From assembly GCA_033765305.1 (NCBI GenBank), contig JANRID010000018.1:1-64000 (forward strand): a stretch of 64,000 nt of DNA. The letters run 5' to 3'. Each line of letters begins with the position of its first letter. Positions within the stretch are counted from its first letter, which is position 1. Positions 1-7,324 of this stretch are shown piece after piece. The notes beneath the pieces were generated by a model, which was not told where the DNA came from, made no database searches, and worked only from the letters and a program-made list of their open reading frames with translations. The stretch is from RDXT01 sp033765305 (lineage in GTDB: Bacteria > Bacteroidota > Bacteroidia > J057). The translations under genes and the position numbers were made by a program.

Positions 1-1
1 G

Positions 2-169
2 CTCGACGGCAGCGCGGAGGCCGCGCTGGAGCAGATCCGGGCGAAGCGCTACGGGCACCGCTTCCTGGGCCAGGGCCAGCCGGTCACGGCGGTCGGCATC
101 AGTTTTTCCTCCGAGCAGAAGGCCGTCGCCGGGTGGAAAGCCGTGGACTACGCGCAGCTGGCTGGGTAG
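2..169 (+). CDS. PD-(D/E)XK nuclease-like protein, C-terminal fragment (5' truncated by window)
   Basis: Only the last 55 codons are inside the window, ending in TAG at 167-169. The peptide ALEQIRAKRYGHRFL, then a short loop, then VGISFSSEQKAVAGWK resembles the C-terminal part of the PD-(D/E)XK nuclease domain found behind an AAA-ATPase-like module in a family that is abundant and often multi-copy in Bacteroidota and Clostridia (established family knowledge, matched by eye). The catalytic part lies upstream of the window, so activity cannot be judged. The role of this family is not well established. The call rests on the pattern of the short tail only. Confidence 0.6.
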   Translation, partial: LDGSAEAALEQIRAKRYGHRFLGQGQPVTAVGISFSSEQKAVAGWKAVDYAQLAG

Positions 170-322
170 GCAGCCGCCAGCAGTCCGCACACAGCAGCAG
201 CACAGGACCGGAAGCGCGGACGCCCCGCTGCACCGCATGCGCCAGGGCAATACGCAGGCATGCACAACCGTTATCCCGCTAGCTCATCCGGCCTGGGGAG
301 GCCGGATATCATCTTGTGCAGT

Positions 323-850
323 ATGTACGATAGGGGAATCACCAACTGCCTGTTGCTGGCAGGGCTGTTCGCAGCATGGCTGCTGAGCGCCTGCCAATCC
401 GAGCAGCTCACGCCCAGGCGTGCCATGCTCGCCATCCGCCTTACCGACGATCCCGCAGCCTACGACCAGGTGCTGATCGACCTGCAGCAGGTGCGCGTGC
501 GTACAGCCGGCGCAGGCTGGTACGACGTGGCTACGTATGTCGGGATCTATGATCTGCTCGCGCTGCAGAACGGGCTCGACACGCTCATCGTGCAGGACAG
601 CCTGCCTCCGGGACAGATCGATGAAATCCGCCTGATCCTGGGGCCCGATAACCAGGTGGTCATCGACAGTGCCGCGTATCCGCTCAAGACGCCCAGCGCC
701 CAGAGTTCGGGCTTGAAAATCAAGCTGCAGCAGACCCTGGTACAGGACAGCCTGACAACGGTTGTGCTGGATTTCGATGCAGGCCAGTCGATTGTGGCGC
801 AAGGCAACGGCGGCTTTCTGCTCAAGCCCGTAATCCGGGTGCTGCCCTGA
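323..850 (+). CDS. DUF4382-like lipoprotein
   Basis: The protein has a type II signal sequence: a charged N-terminus (MYDRGITN), a hydrophobic stretch and the lipobox LSAC, so it should be lipidated and attached to a membrane facing the periplasm or outer leaflet. The mature part, with ARRAML-like start, AYDQVLIDLQQVRVR and a later GFLLKPVIRV, fits the DUF4382 family of Bacteroidota surface lipoproteins, whose function is unknown. An in-frame ATG at 260 would add 21 residues in front of the signal peptide; the ATG at 323 is chosen because it places the signal sequence at the N-terminus. It stands alone between a nuclease tail and the KdsC fusion gene. Confidence 0.7.
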   Translation: MYDRGITNCLLLAGLFAAWLLSACQSEQLTPRRAMLAIRLTDDPAAYDQVLIDLQQVRVRTAGAGWYDVATYVGIYDLLALQNGLDTLIVQDSLPPGQIDEIRLILGPDNQVVIDSAAYPLKTPSAQSSGLKIKLQQTLVQDSLTTVVLDFDAGQSIVAQGNGGFLLKPVIRVLP

Positions 851-967
851 GTCCTGGCGGCCCGGGGAGACTGCCGCGCCGTCCTGCATCGGGGCGGCGC
901 GGCCTGAGTTGTTCCGCAGCGCAGAAATCCGCAAGTTTGCGGTGCTCCGGCACAACCCCCGGATGGT

Positions 968-1684
968 ATGGCAGCCGAAATCTCCGTATTCGCACGGAAC
1001 CTGCGCTTCCTCCGCAAACGCAGACAGCAGAGCCAGGCCCAGTTTGCGCTGGCCCTGGGACTTTGGGAGGAAACCCTGATCCGGTTCGAGCAGGGCCGGG
1101 CCGAGCCCGATCTGGCCACCCTGGTCGCCATTGCCGACGCCCTGCAGGCACCCGTAGATTATCTGCTGCGCAACGATCTGGAGCGGCGCTTTCAGCAGCT
1201 CGACGGACGCAGCATCCGCCTGATTCTGCTCGATGTGGACGGCACCCTGACCGACGGCGGCATGTATTACAGCGAATCGGGCGATCAGTTCAAACGCTTC
1301 CAGGCCAAGGATGGCCTCGCCATCCACCGCCTGATTACGCGGCACGGGGTGCAGTTCGGGCTCATCAGCGCAGGCTACACCGAGCAGCTGCTGCGGCGGC
1401 GCGCCGCTGCGCTGGGCATTGAACGGGTCTATTGCGGCACCCGCCCCAAAATCGAAGTAGCCGAGGAATGGCTTGCCGGAATGGGCCTTACCCTCCAGCA
1501 GACGGCGTTCATCGGCGACGACCTCAACGACCTGCCGCTGCTCCGCAGGGCCGGGTTCTCCGCCTGCCCCGCCGACGCAGCCCCCCAGGTCAAAGCTGCT
1601 GCCCATCTGGTGCTCGCCCGAAAAGGCGGCGAAGGCTGCGTCCGCGAGTTCATCGAAGAAGTGCTGGGCACCGATCTGCTCTGA
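968..1684 (+). CDS. XRE-type HTH fused to KDO-8-phosphate phosphatase (KdsC-like HAD)
   Basis: Residues 1-70 form an XRE/Cro-like helix-turn-helix (NLRFLRKRRQQSQAQFA, then LATLVAIADALQAPVDYLL). Residues 82-238 form a small C0-type HAD phosphatase: nucleophile motif LLDVDGTLTDGG (D89, D91), a Ser motif LISAG near 132-136, Lys161 in TRPK, and the acidic motif GDDLND at 183-188. The C-terminal GGEGCVRE matches the conserved tail loop of KdsC, which removes phosphate from KDO-8-P in lipopolysaccharide core synthesis. The HAD portion is about 157 residues, close to the normal 165-188. Free-standing KdsC has no HTH. The loop motif ISAG replaces the more usual ISGR. Whether the HTH still binds DNA is unknown. 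YrbI-like or CMP-sialate-associated phosphatases are the alternative identity. Confidence 0.85.
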   Translation: MAAEISVFARNLRFLRKRRQQSQAQFALALGLWEETLIRFEQGRAEPDLATLVAIADALQAPVDYLLRNDLERRFQQLDGRSIRLILLDVDGTLTDGGMYYSESGDQFKRFQAKDGLAIHRLITRHGVQFGLISAGYTEQLLRRRAAALGIERVYCGTRPKIEVAEEWLAGMGLTLQQTAFIGDDLNDLPLLRRAGFSACPADAAPQVKAAAHLVLARKGGEGCVREFIEEVLGTDLL

Positions 1685-2005
1685 GCCGGATGTCAGAAAC
1701 CGGCTGCAGGCAGCGCCCCGCCCCGCCCGCAGCGCCGAATCCGGACAGATGCCAGAATGTATTTCACATAACATACATTCCTATTTTCCGTAAAATCCTG
1801 GATTGTGCCGGTCCGGGCGCGGATCTGCGCGCTTTGTCCGGAAACTCTTACGCATGTTACACCCGTCCATGCAGCTAAGCGGGAGGTTTCAGCGCCAGCT
1901 TGTACGTTTGAACCGTACTTCTAACCGGCAAAGAATTTGATAGACTAATTTACGCATTAGCCTATCCTCATGCGGATTTTCCCTCGCACAACACCGCGCC
2001 CGCGG
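1685..2005. other. 320-base intergenic region with two inverted repeats
   Basis: No credible gene is visible. The segment becomes AT-rich toward 1750-1990, unlike the flanking genes. It holds an inverted repeat with 8-base arms GAATGTAT/ATACATTC at 1755-1780, and GTACG/CGTAC arms around TTTGAAC at 1902-1918. The second one contains TACGTTTG (1903-1910), which fits the Bacteroidota -7 element TAnnTTTG, so this is probably the promoter region of the downstream transglycosylase gene. Confidence 0.5.
1755..1780. promoter_or_regulatory. Inverted repeat, possible operator or weak terminator
   Basis: Perfect 8-base arms (GAATGTAT at 1755-1762, ATACATTC at 1773-1780) with a 10-base spacer lie 70 bases after the kdsC-like stop codon, followed by CTATTTTCC. 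The T-run is poor, so a terminator is uncertain; a protein-binding palindrome is the alternative. Confidence 0.3.
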
Positions 2006-3088
2006 ATGAACCGAAGCCTGTTCCTGTACCTGGCCCCGGCTGCTGCCGGGCTGTTCCTTGCCCTGACCTCGCTGCCGATGCGCCCTGCGCCGGAGCTCCC
2101 GGCAGATATGCCCTGCGAAGCCGGGCTGCCGGAAGCGCTGGTGCCGGTACGCACTGCGTACCGCGAGGTGGACCCCAACTGGCCGGCTTATTTCGGCCAT
2201 CTTGCCTGCCTGAACCTTGCCGACAATACGCCGCTCTTCGATGAAGGCTGGGACACGCTGCCCCAGATCCGCTTCTGGCGCCAGATCATCAACCTGCCGA
2301 TGGACACCGCCATCGTGAGCCTGGCGCGCGACCGGCGGCCGCTGGCCAAGGTAGCCTCCGCCGACTGGAATGCCTGGAGCCCGGCGCGGCAGCGGCAGTT
2401 CAAGGACAGCGTGCGGGCCGCCTGGGGGCTGGGCCGCGCAGCGCTTTACCTCACTGCCGGCAAGCAGCATTATTACCAATATGAGAAAGCGCTTCCCGAA
2501 GTGAGCGAAGCCGTGCAGATTTTCCGGGCGCAAGGGGTGGATCCCTGGTTTGCGCAGGCAATTTTGCTCATCGAAAGCCCGGGCCAGATGCGGTACTCCC
2601 CGGCGGGCGCCGCAGGCCCCTTTCAGCTGATGCCGGAGGTCGCGGTGCGGCACGGGCTCGCCGTCACCGACAGCACGGACGAACGGGCAGATCTCCGCAA
2701 ATCCGCCGGAGCAGCTGCCCGCATGATTGCCGCTGTGTGCATTCCCGAAACGCGGGACCTGCTCCGGAGCTGCCGCCTGCGGTTCAGCGAGGACGACCTG
2801 TGGTTCCGGCTGATGGTGCTGCACGTGTACCACGCCGGCGCGGGCAATGTAGGCGCGGCGCTGCGCCAGCTCCGGCCCCGCCACGGCGGCATGGACCTGA
2901 TCCTGCGCCTCTGGCGCACGGAGTCGGAAGGATTCCGCAATGCCTCGCAGAACTATTCGCAGATCGCGCTGGCCTCCCAGGTGGAGCTGGAGGCGCTGCT
3001 GGCCGTGCTGCCCGTGCCGCGCTGCGAGCCGATGGAGGGCTGGCTGGCCCTGACGGGCGCAGGCGGGCTGCTGGAGCCGGGGCCCTGA
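2006..3088 (+). CDS. Lytic transglycosylase (SLT/MltD-like), exported
   Basis: The protein starts with a signal-peptide-like segment (MNRSLFLYLAPAAAGLFLAL) and should act in the periplasm. Residues about 165-300 carry a soluble-lytic-transglycosylase fold: FAQAILLIESPGQMRYSP contains the probable catalytic Glu in IES, followed by AAGPFQLMPEVAVRHGL and the helical segment DLRKSAGAAARMI, then the HVYHAGAGNVGAAL motif typical of MltD/Slt domains. It would cleave the MurNAc-GlcNAc bond of peptidoglycan. No LysM repeats are seen. An in-frame ATG at 1970 would add 12 residues rich in Arg and Pro ahead of the signal peptide and is less likely. It is followed by two tandem hairpins. Confidence 0.85.
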   Translation: MNRSLFLYLAPAAAGLFLALTSLPMRPAPELPADMPCEAGLPEALVPVRTAYREVDPNWPAYFGHLACLNLADNTPLFDEGWDTLPQIRFWRQIINLPMDTAIVSLARDRRPLAKVASADWNAWSPARQRQFKDSVRAAWGLGRAALYLTAGKQHYYQYEKALPEVSEAVQIFRAQGVDPWFAQAILLIESPGQMRYSPAGAAGPFQLMPEVAVRHGLAVTDSTDERADLRKSAGAAARMIAAVCIPETRDLLRSCRLRFSEDDLWFRLMVLHVYHAGAGNVGAALRQLRPRHGGMDLILRLWRTESEGFRNASQNYSQIALASQVELEALLAVLPVPRCEPMEGWLALTGAGGLLEPGP

Positions 3089-3124
3089 GCCCCCGGTCCG
3101 CTTCATCTTCGTATATCGTACTGC

Positions 3125-3156
3125 CAGCCGCCCGGTCTTGAGAGACCGGGCGGCTG
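3125..3156. terminator. Strong hairpin after transglycosylase gene
   Basis: A perfect 14-bp stem (arm CAGCCGCCCGGTCT at 3125-3138, complementary arm 3143-3156) closes a TGAG loop, 36 bases after the stop codon at 3088. There is no direct T-run, so it may act as a 3' end stabiliser as much as an intrinsic terminator. Confidence 0.65.
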
Positions 3157-3164
3157 CGTGCCGT

Positions 3165-3185
3165 ACAGGCAGCTGATCTGCCTGT
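3165..3185. terminator. Second short hairpin
   Basis: A perfect 8-bp stem (ACAGGCAG 3165-3172, CTGCCTGT 3178-3185) with a 5-base loop lies 8 bases after the first hairpin; a GTTTTTA tract follows at 3194-3200. The T-tract makes this the better placed of the two as a terminator. Confidence 0.45.
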
Positions 3186-3224
3186 CCGCAGTCGTTTTTA
3201 TCCCGCTAAATATACTTACTCTAC

Positions 3225-3253
3225 TTTTCAGATAGATTTAATTTGTATGTTTG
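3225..3253 (+). promoter_or_regulatory. Candidate Bacteroidota-type promoter for the TauE/SafE gene
   Basis: TATGTTTG at 3246-3253 matches the Bacteroidota -7 consensus TAnnTTTG. A TTTT(C) element at 3225-3228 sits about 17 bases upstream, near the expected -33 TTTG position. The implied transcription start near 3260 supports the later ATG at 3315 as translation start. Confidence 0.4.
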
Positions 3254-3314
3254 TCCTGTCCTGCGCCACCAGCAGGGCCTGACTCACAGGCTTTCCCTTC
3301 AACCACACAAGACA

Positions 3315-4169
3315 ATGGACTTCAGACTCAGGTCGATCGGCGTCACGATGCTGATCATGAAAGGATTATTGATTGCATTTCTGCTCTGGACGGCGCTGCG
3401 CTCCGCCACGTCCGGCGGCATACACCTGCAGGCGGAATTTTACTGGTTTCTGCTGGCGGGCTTTGTTGCCCAGCTGATCGACGGCGCACTGGGCATGGCG
3501 TACGGGGTCAGCTGCAGCTCGCTGCTGCTGAGCATGGGGGTTCCGCCGGCAGTCGCATCGGCGAGTGTGCACACGGCGGAGGTCTTCACGACTGGTTTTT
3601 CGGGTCTTTCGCACCTGTATCTGAAGAACATCAACAAAGCGCTCTTTCTGCGGATCGTCGTCACCGGGGTTATCGGGGCCATGCTGGGCGCCTACCTGAT
3701 CTCGCAAGTATTCGACGGCGGGTTCATCAAGCCCTACATTTCGGCATATCTGCTGATTCTGGGGGTTGTGATTCTGGTCAAAGCTTTCCGGCAGCAGCGG
3801 AACAAAGCCAGCCTGCGGCGCGTGCCGGTGCTGGGCTTTTTCGGCGGGCTGATGGATGCCATCGGCGGCGGCGGATGGGGGCCGATTGTGACGTCGAACC
3901 TGATCCAGCGCGGCGTGTCTCCCCGCAAAACCGTGGGCACCGTCAATGTGGCCGAGTTTTTCGTGGCATTTTTCGGCACCGGCGTATTCATGGTATTCAA
4001 CTCCATCGACTCGTGGCAGCCGATCATGGGCCTGATTCTGGGCGGGCTGCCCGCAGCCCCGGTGGGTGCCTGGCTGGTGAGCAAGATCAAGCCCCGGACC
4101 CTGATGATTCTGGTCGGCATCCTGATTATCGCCGTCAGCGCGCTCAACATTGTCCGGTCTTTCACGTAG
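3315..4169 (+). CDS. Sulfite exporter TauE/SafE family permease
   Basis: An integral membrane protein of about 284 residues with eight or so hydrophobic segments. The internal duplicated motif appears as VAQLIDGALGMAYGVS in the first half and FFGGLMDAIGGGGWGPIVT in the second; this GGGGWGP-type signature is typical of the TauE/SafE (DUF81) family, which moves small organic or sulfur anions across the inner membrane. Members are implicated in sulfite, sulfoacetate or other anion export, and the substrate cannot be told from sequence. The ATG at 3315 is preferred over 3243 because a -7-like element lies at 3246-3253 and the upstream codons are not membrane-like. The next gene, corA, starts 103 bases downstream on the same strand. 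Confidence 0.88.
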   Translation: MDFRLRSIGVTMLIMKGLLIAFLLWTALRSATSGGIHLQAEFYWFLLAGFVAQLIDGALGMAYGVSCSSLLLSMGVPPAVASASVHTAEVFTTGFSGLSHLYLKNINKALFLRIVVTGVIGAMLGAYLISQVFDGGFIKPYISAYLLILGVVILVKAFRQQRNKASLRRVPVLGFFGGLMDAIGGGGWGPIVTSNLIQRGVSPRKTVGTVNVAEFFVAFFGTGVFMVFNSIDSWQPIMGLILGGLPAAPVGAWLVSKIKPRTLMILVGILIIAVSALNIVRSFT

Positions 4170-4272
4170 ACCGGAGGGGCCCGGCGCGAAAATCCCGCCG
4201 GGCTTCTGTATTCTCCCTGCCGGCGCGTATATTGCAGCGCGTCCCTGGCAGTCGGGATGCTGAGCAGACCTT

Positions 4273-5250
4273 GTGATCCGCCTCATCACCTATACCGAAC
4301 AGACCGCCAGCGCGCAGGAACCGGCGCGCTGGGAGGATGCGGCCCCGCTGCTCCAGGCTCCGGGCATCCATTGGCTGGATCTGTATACGGATGTGCAAAC
4401 CCAGGACGCCGAGCATGCTGCGCTGTATCTGCAGCTGCACCACATGGTGTTTCAGGACATCTGCGAGATCCGGCATCTGCCCCGCTTCGAGTGCTTCGAT
4501 TCCTACCTGTTCCTGATGATGAAGATGCTGCGCATCAAGCCGGATACCCTGGAGGTGCAGGTGGAGCAGGTGAGCATGATTCTGGGGCCGGATTATGTGG
4601 CCACCTTCCAGGAGAGCATTCTGGGCGATGTATTCGACCCGGTGCGCAAGCGGATTCTGGAAAATATCGGACGCATCCGGCGCATGCCCTCCGATTATCT
4701 GTTCTACCGGCTGATCGACGCCATCGTGGAAGCGTACCGGGAGATCGTGGAACTGCTGCGCGAACGGATCGAAGATCTCGAAGAGGAAATGTACCGCAAG
4801 CCGCGGCAGGAGCGGATGCAGGAGATTACGTTCTACAAGAAGCAGATCAGCCGGATCCGGAAATACCTGACTCCGCTGCCCGAGGAAATCTCCAAGCTGC
4901 GCAGCGATCCGAACAAGCTCATTCATTCCGCCACCCACACCTACTTCCGCGATGTGTACGACCAGCTGCTGCTGCTCAATGCCAACCTGGATTCGATGCA
5001 CAATTCGCTCAAAGATCTGGTAGATTTGCACCTGTCGAGCCTGAGCCACTCCATGAACCGGGTCATGAAGACGCTCACGGTCGTGACTACGATTTTTATT
5101 CCCCTGACCTTTATCGCCGGAATTTACGGGATGAACTTTACGCACATGCCGGAACTGCATTGGGCATGGGGATATCCGGCCGTGCTGGCGCTCATGGGCG
5201 GCATTGCGGCAGGCATGGTCTGGTACATGCGGAAAAAACACTGGTTTTAA
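4273..5250 (+). CDS. corA: CorA family magnesium/cobalt transporter
   Basis: A 325-residue protein with a long acidic and helical cytoplasmic domain, then two C-terminal membrane helices. The first helix ends in the diagnostic GMN selectivity motif (IAGIYGMNFTHMPE), and the second is followed by a basic tail (WYMRKKHWF). The family forms homopentameric channels for Mg2+ (also Co2+, Ni2+). The start is a GTG at 4273; no better ATG gives the conserved N-terminal strand IRLITYTE. It is followed 12 bases later by the TerC-family gene and these probably form one transcript together with the hydroxylase. Confidence 0.92.
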   Translation: MIRLITYTEQTASAQEPARWEDAAPLLQAPGIHWLDLYTDVQTQDAEHAALYLQLHHMVFQDICEIRHLPRFECFDSYLFLMMKMLRIKPDTLEVQVEQVSMILGPDYVATFQESILGDVFDPVRKRILENIGRIRRMPSDYLFYRLIDAIVEAYREIVELLRERIEDLEEEMYRKPRQERMQEITFYKKQISRIRKYLTPLPEEISKLRSDPNKLIHSATHTYFRDVYDQLLLLNANLDSMHNSLKDLVDLHLSSLSHSMNRVMKTLTVVTTIFIPLTFIAGIYGMNFTHMPELHWAWGYPAVLALMGGIAAGMVWYMRKKHWF

Positions 5251-5262
5251 TCTTGCAAACGA

Positions 5263-6297
5263 ATGGGAATCGTCATCTGGGGTGGTTTTATTGTCCTGAT
5301 CCTGCTGCTGCTGATGCTGGATCTGGGGGTGCTGAACCGGGAATCGCATGTGCTCAGCACACGGGAGGCCCTGTTCCGGACAGGGATCTGGGTCGGGGTT
5401 GCGCTGATATTCAATGTGTTCGTCTACTTTGCCTATGAATATCACCTCTTCGGCATCGGCGAGACGATCGGGCTGGCGATGTCGGGGCGGGAGGCTGCGG
5501 CGGTTTTTTTCACCGGCTACCTGATCGAAGAGTCGCTGAGCGTGGACAATATCTTCGTCATCGCGATCATTTTCAGCTATTTCAAGGTACCTGCCCAGTA
5601 CCAGCACCGGGTGCTGTTCTGGGGCATTCTGGGCGCAATCGTCTTCCGGGGCATCATGATCGTCATCGGCACGGCGCTGATCGAGAATGTGTCGTGGATT
5701 ACTTACGTATTCGGGGGGCTGCTGATCTATTCGGCGGTCAACATCCTCCTCAACCGCGAAGAGGACATCGAGCCGACGAAGAACCCCGCCTTCCGGATCG
5801 TGAAATTCTTCATTCCGGTGGCACCGGAGTACGACGGCGACCGGTTCTTCACCCGGATCAATGGCGTGCGGGCTGCCACGCCCATCTTCGTGGTGCTGAT
5901 GATCATCGAATCCACCGACATCATGTTTGCGCTGGATTCCATTCCGGCCATTTTCGCCGTCACCACCGATCCCTTCATCGTCTTCAGCTCCAACATCTTC
6001 GCCATCCTGGGCCTCCGGTCGATGTACTTCGTGCTGGCCTCCTCGCTGGACAAGTTCCGCTACCTGAAGACGAGCCTGGTGTTCGTGCTGGCGTTTGTGG
6101 GCATCAAGATGCTGCTGCTGCACCATTACAAGATCGACACGAGCATCTCGATGAGCGTCATTCTGGGCATCCTGGGCGTGGGGGTCGTAGCGTCGCTGCT
6201 GGCCAACCGCCGGGACCTGCAGCGCCAGGCGCATACGCCGGGCCCCGACCTTGCCGAGCCTGAAGCCCAGGCCGAACCCAGCGATACCCCTGCATGA
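5263..6297 (+). CDS. TerC/Alx family integral membrane protein
   Basis: A polytopic inner-membrane protein of 344 residues with nine or so hydrophobic helices. Characteristic TerC motifs are visible: EESLSVDNIFVIAIIFSYF in helix 3-4, VFRGIMIVIG, and the duplicate IIESTDIMFALDSIPAIFAV with its conserved Asp residues in the membrane, plus SSNIFAILGLRSMYF. Members act in tellurite resistance, pH response (Alx) and Mn2+ export or metalation of exported proteins. The hydrophilic C-terminal tail (about 25 residues, rich in Pro and Glu) is not conserved. It is 12 bases after corA, suggesting a shared role in divalent cation balance (inference), and it ends one base before the next start codon. Confidence 0.9.
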   Translation: MGIVIWGGFIVLILLLLMLDLGVLNRESHVLSTREALFRTGIWVGVALIFNVFVYFAYEYHLFGIGETIGLAMSGREAAAVFFTGYLIEESLSVDNIFVIAIIFSYFKVPAQYQHRVLFWGILGAIVFRGIMIVIGTALIENVSWITYVFGGLLIYSAVNILLNREEDIEPTKNPAFRIVKFFIPVAPEYDGDRFFTRINGVRAATPIFVVLMIIESTDIMFALDSIPAIFAVTTDPFIVFSSNIFAILGLRSMYFVLASSLDKFRYLKTSLVFVLAFVGIKMLLLHHYKIDTSISMSVILGILGVGVVASLLANRRDLQRQAHTPGPDLAEPEAQAEPSDTPA

Positions 6298-6298
6298 T

Positions 6299-6778
6299 AT
6301 GAACCTCCTGATCCACACCGCCATTGCCCTCGCGACGGTGCTGCTCATGGAAGCCTGGGCCTGGCTGATGCACCGCTACCTGCTGCATGGGCCGCTGTGG
6401 TTTCTGCACCGCAGCCACCACGAGCCCCGCCGAGGCTGGTGGGAGTGGAACGACCTCGTATCGCTCGCCTACGGCGCCGCATCGGCGGTGCTGGTGATCT
6501 ATGGCATTCAGCATCAGTCCTATACCCTGGGGGTCGGCATCGGCATCGCCGTCTACGGCGTGCTGTACTTCTGGCTGCACGACGTCATCATCCACCGGCG
6601 GATCAAGCTGAAGTACCAGTTCCGCAGCCGGTACATCAACCGGCTGATCCGGGCGCACAAGCTGCACCACAAGCATCTGGGCAAAGATCCGGGCGAAGCC
6701 TACGGCTTCCTGTACGCAGCCCGGAAATACGAGGTGCAGCGCAGCGAACCGGGACGTGCCCATGTTAAAGAATCCTGA
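6299..6778 (+). CDS. crtZ: Beta-carotene hydroxylase (CrtZ-like, fatty acid hydroxylase superfamily)
   Basis: A membrane diiron hydroxylase of 159 residues. The His clusters of the family are present: MHRYLLHG, FLHRSHHEPR, WLHDVIIHRR and AHKLHHKH. This pattern and short length match CrtZ, which adds 3/3'-hydroxyls to beta-ionone rings, for example to make zeaxanthin; pigmented Bacteroidota commonly have it. The ATG at 6299 lies one base after the terC stop; an upstream in-frame ATG at 6251 is inside terC and not needed. No other carotenoid genes are in the window. Confidence 0.88.
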   Translation: MNLLIHTAIALATVLLMEAWAWLMHRYLLHGPLWFLHRSHHEPRRGWWEWNDLVSLAYGAASAVLVIYGIQHQSYTLGVGIGIAVYGVLYFWLHDVIIHRRIKLKYQFRSRYINRLIRAHKLHHKHLGKDPGEAYGFLYAARKYEVQRSEPGRAHVKES

Positions 6779-6852
6779 AACAGCCGCCGCTCCCTTGCCG
6801 TCTGCGAAAATATATCTACTTTGAGGGCGTTAACAGCTTAAACTAACCCCAT

Positions 6853-7218
6853 ATGAAACAGATCCTCGTACTCATTCTGACCCTCGTCTTCATCTCCCTC
6901 TCCGCTGCGCCCGCCGTGGCTGCCGCCGTAGCGCCTGCCCCTGAGGCCGCTGCCGCACCGGCACCCGAATCCCGCAGGCAGGAGAAGCTCCAGCAGCTGC
7001 TGGACAAGAAAATGGACAAGCTGGAGCAGAAAGCCTCCAAAAAGCCGATGGAACTGGACCGCTACCTGAAGCTGGCCATCATTTTCTTCATCGCCGCTGT
7101 GATCTTCTCGGTGGTGAGCGTGTTCGTGCCCTTCATCTGGATCCTCAGCTCGCTGGCCGGCCTCGCCGCCACGATCTTCTTCATCCTGTGGCTGGTGGAG
7201 CTGGTAGGCGCGATGTAA
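6853..7218 (+). CDS. Small membrane protein with signal peptide, unknown function
   Basis: A 121-residue protein with an N-terminal hydrophobic segment ending in an Ala-rich stretch (likely signal peptide), an Ala/Pro/Glu linker, a Lys/Gln-rich amphipathic helix (residues about 36-58: QEKLQQLLDKKMDKLEQKA) and two closely spaced hydrophobic helices (about 72-95 and 97-118). Similar short proteins with a coiled-coil patch followed by a helical hairpin are common in Bacteroidota but have no assigned role. The upstream sequence TCTACTTTGAGG (about 6817) may be a weak -7 element. A hairpin follows the stop. Confidence 0.7.
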   Translation: MKQILVLILTLVFISLSAAPAVAAAVAPAPEAAAAPAPESRRQEKLQQLLDKKMDKLEQKASKKPMELDRYLKLAIIFFIAAVIFSVVSVFVPFIWILSSLAGLAATIFFILWLVELVGAM

Positions 7219-7258
7219 TTCCCGCCCGGCCCACGCTTGTCTGATCTGCAAACACTCG

Positions 7259-7286
7259 GCAGCCGCCCCCATCCGGAGGCGGCTGC
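7259..7286. terminator. Hairpin between convergent genes
   Basis: A 9-bp perfect stem (GCAGCCGCC 7259-7267, complement 7278-7286) with a 10-base loop lies between the small membrane protein gene and the convergent CoA synthetase gene. No T-run follows on either side, but the position suggests a bidirectional 3' end. Confidence 0.5.
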
Positions 7287-7324
7287 TGTCGCATTCACAC
7301 AATACTGTACCCATTATATATGCC

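Noticed and set aside
284..1774. Long minus-strand open frame (496 codons) opposite the lipoprotein and kdsC genes
   Set aside because: Amino acid composition rich in Gly, Ala and His with no domain; it is antisense to well-supported genes and reflects GC-rich codon bias.
4162..6348. 728-codon minus-strand frame opposite corA and terC
   Set aside because: Shadow frame of two clear membrane protein genes; His/Asp/Gln-rich, no motif.
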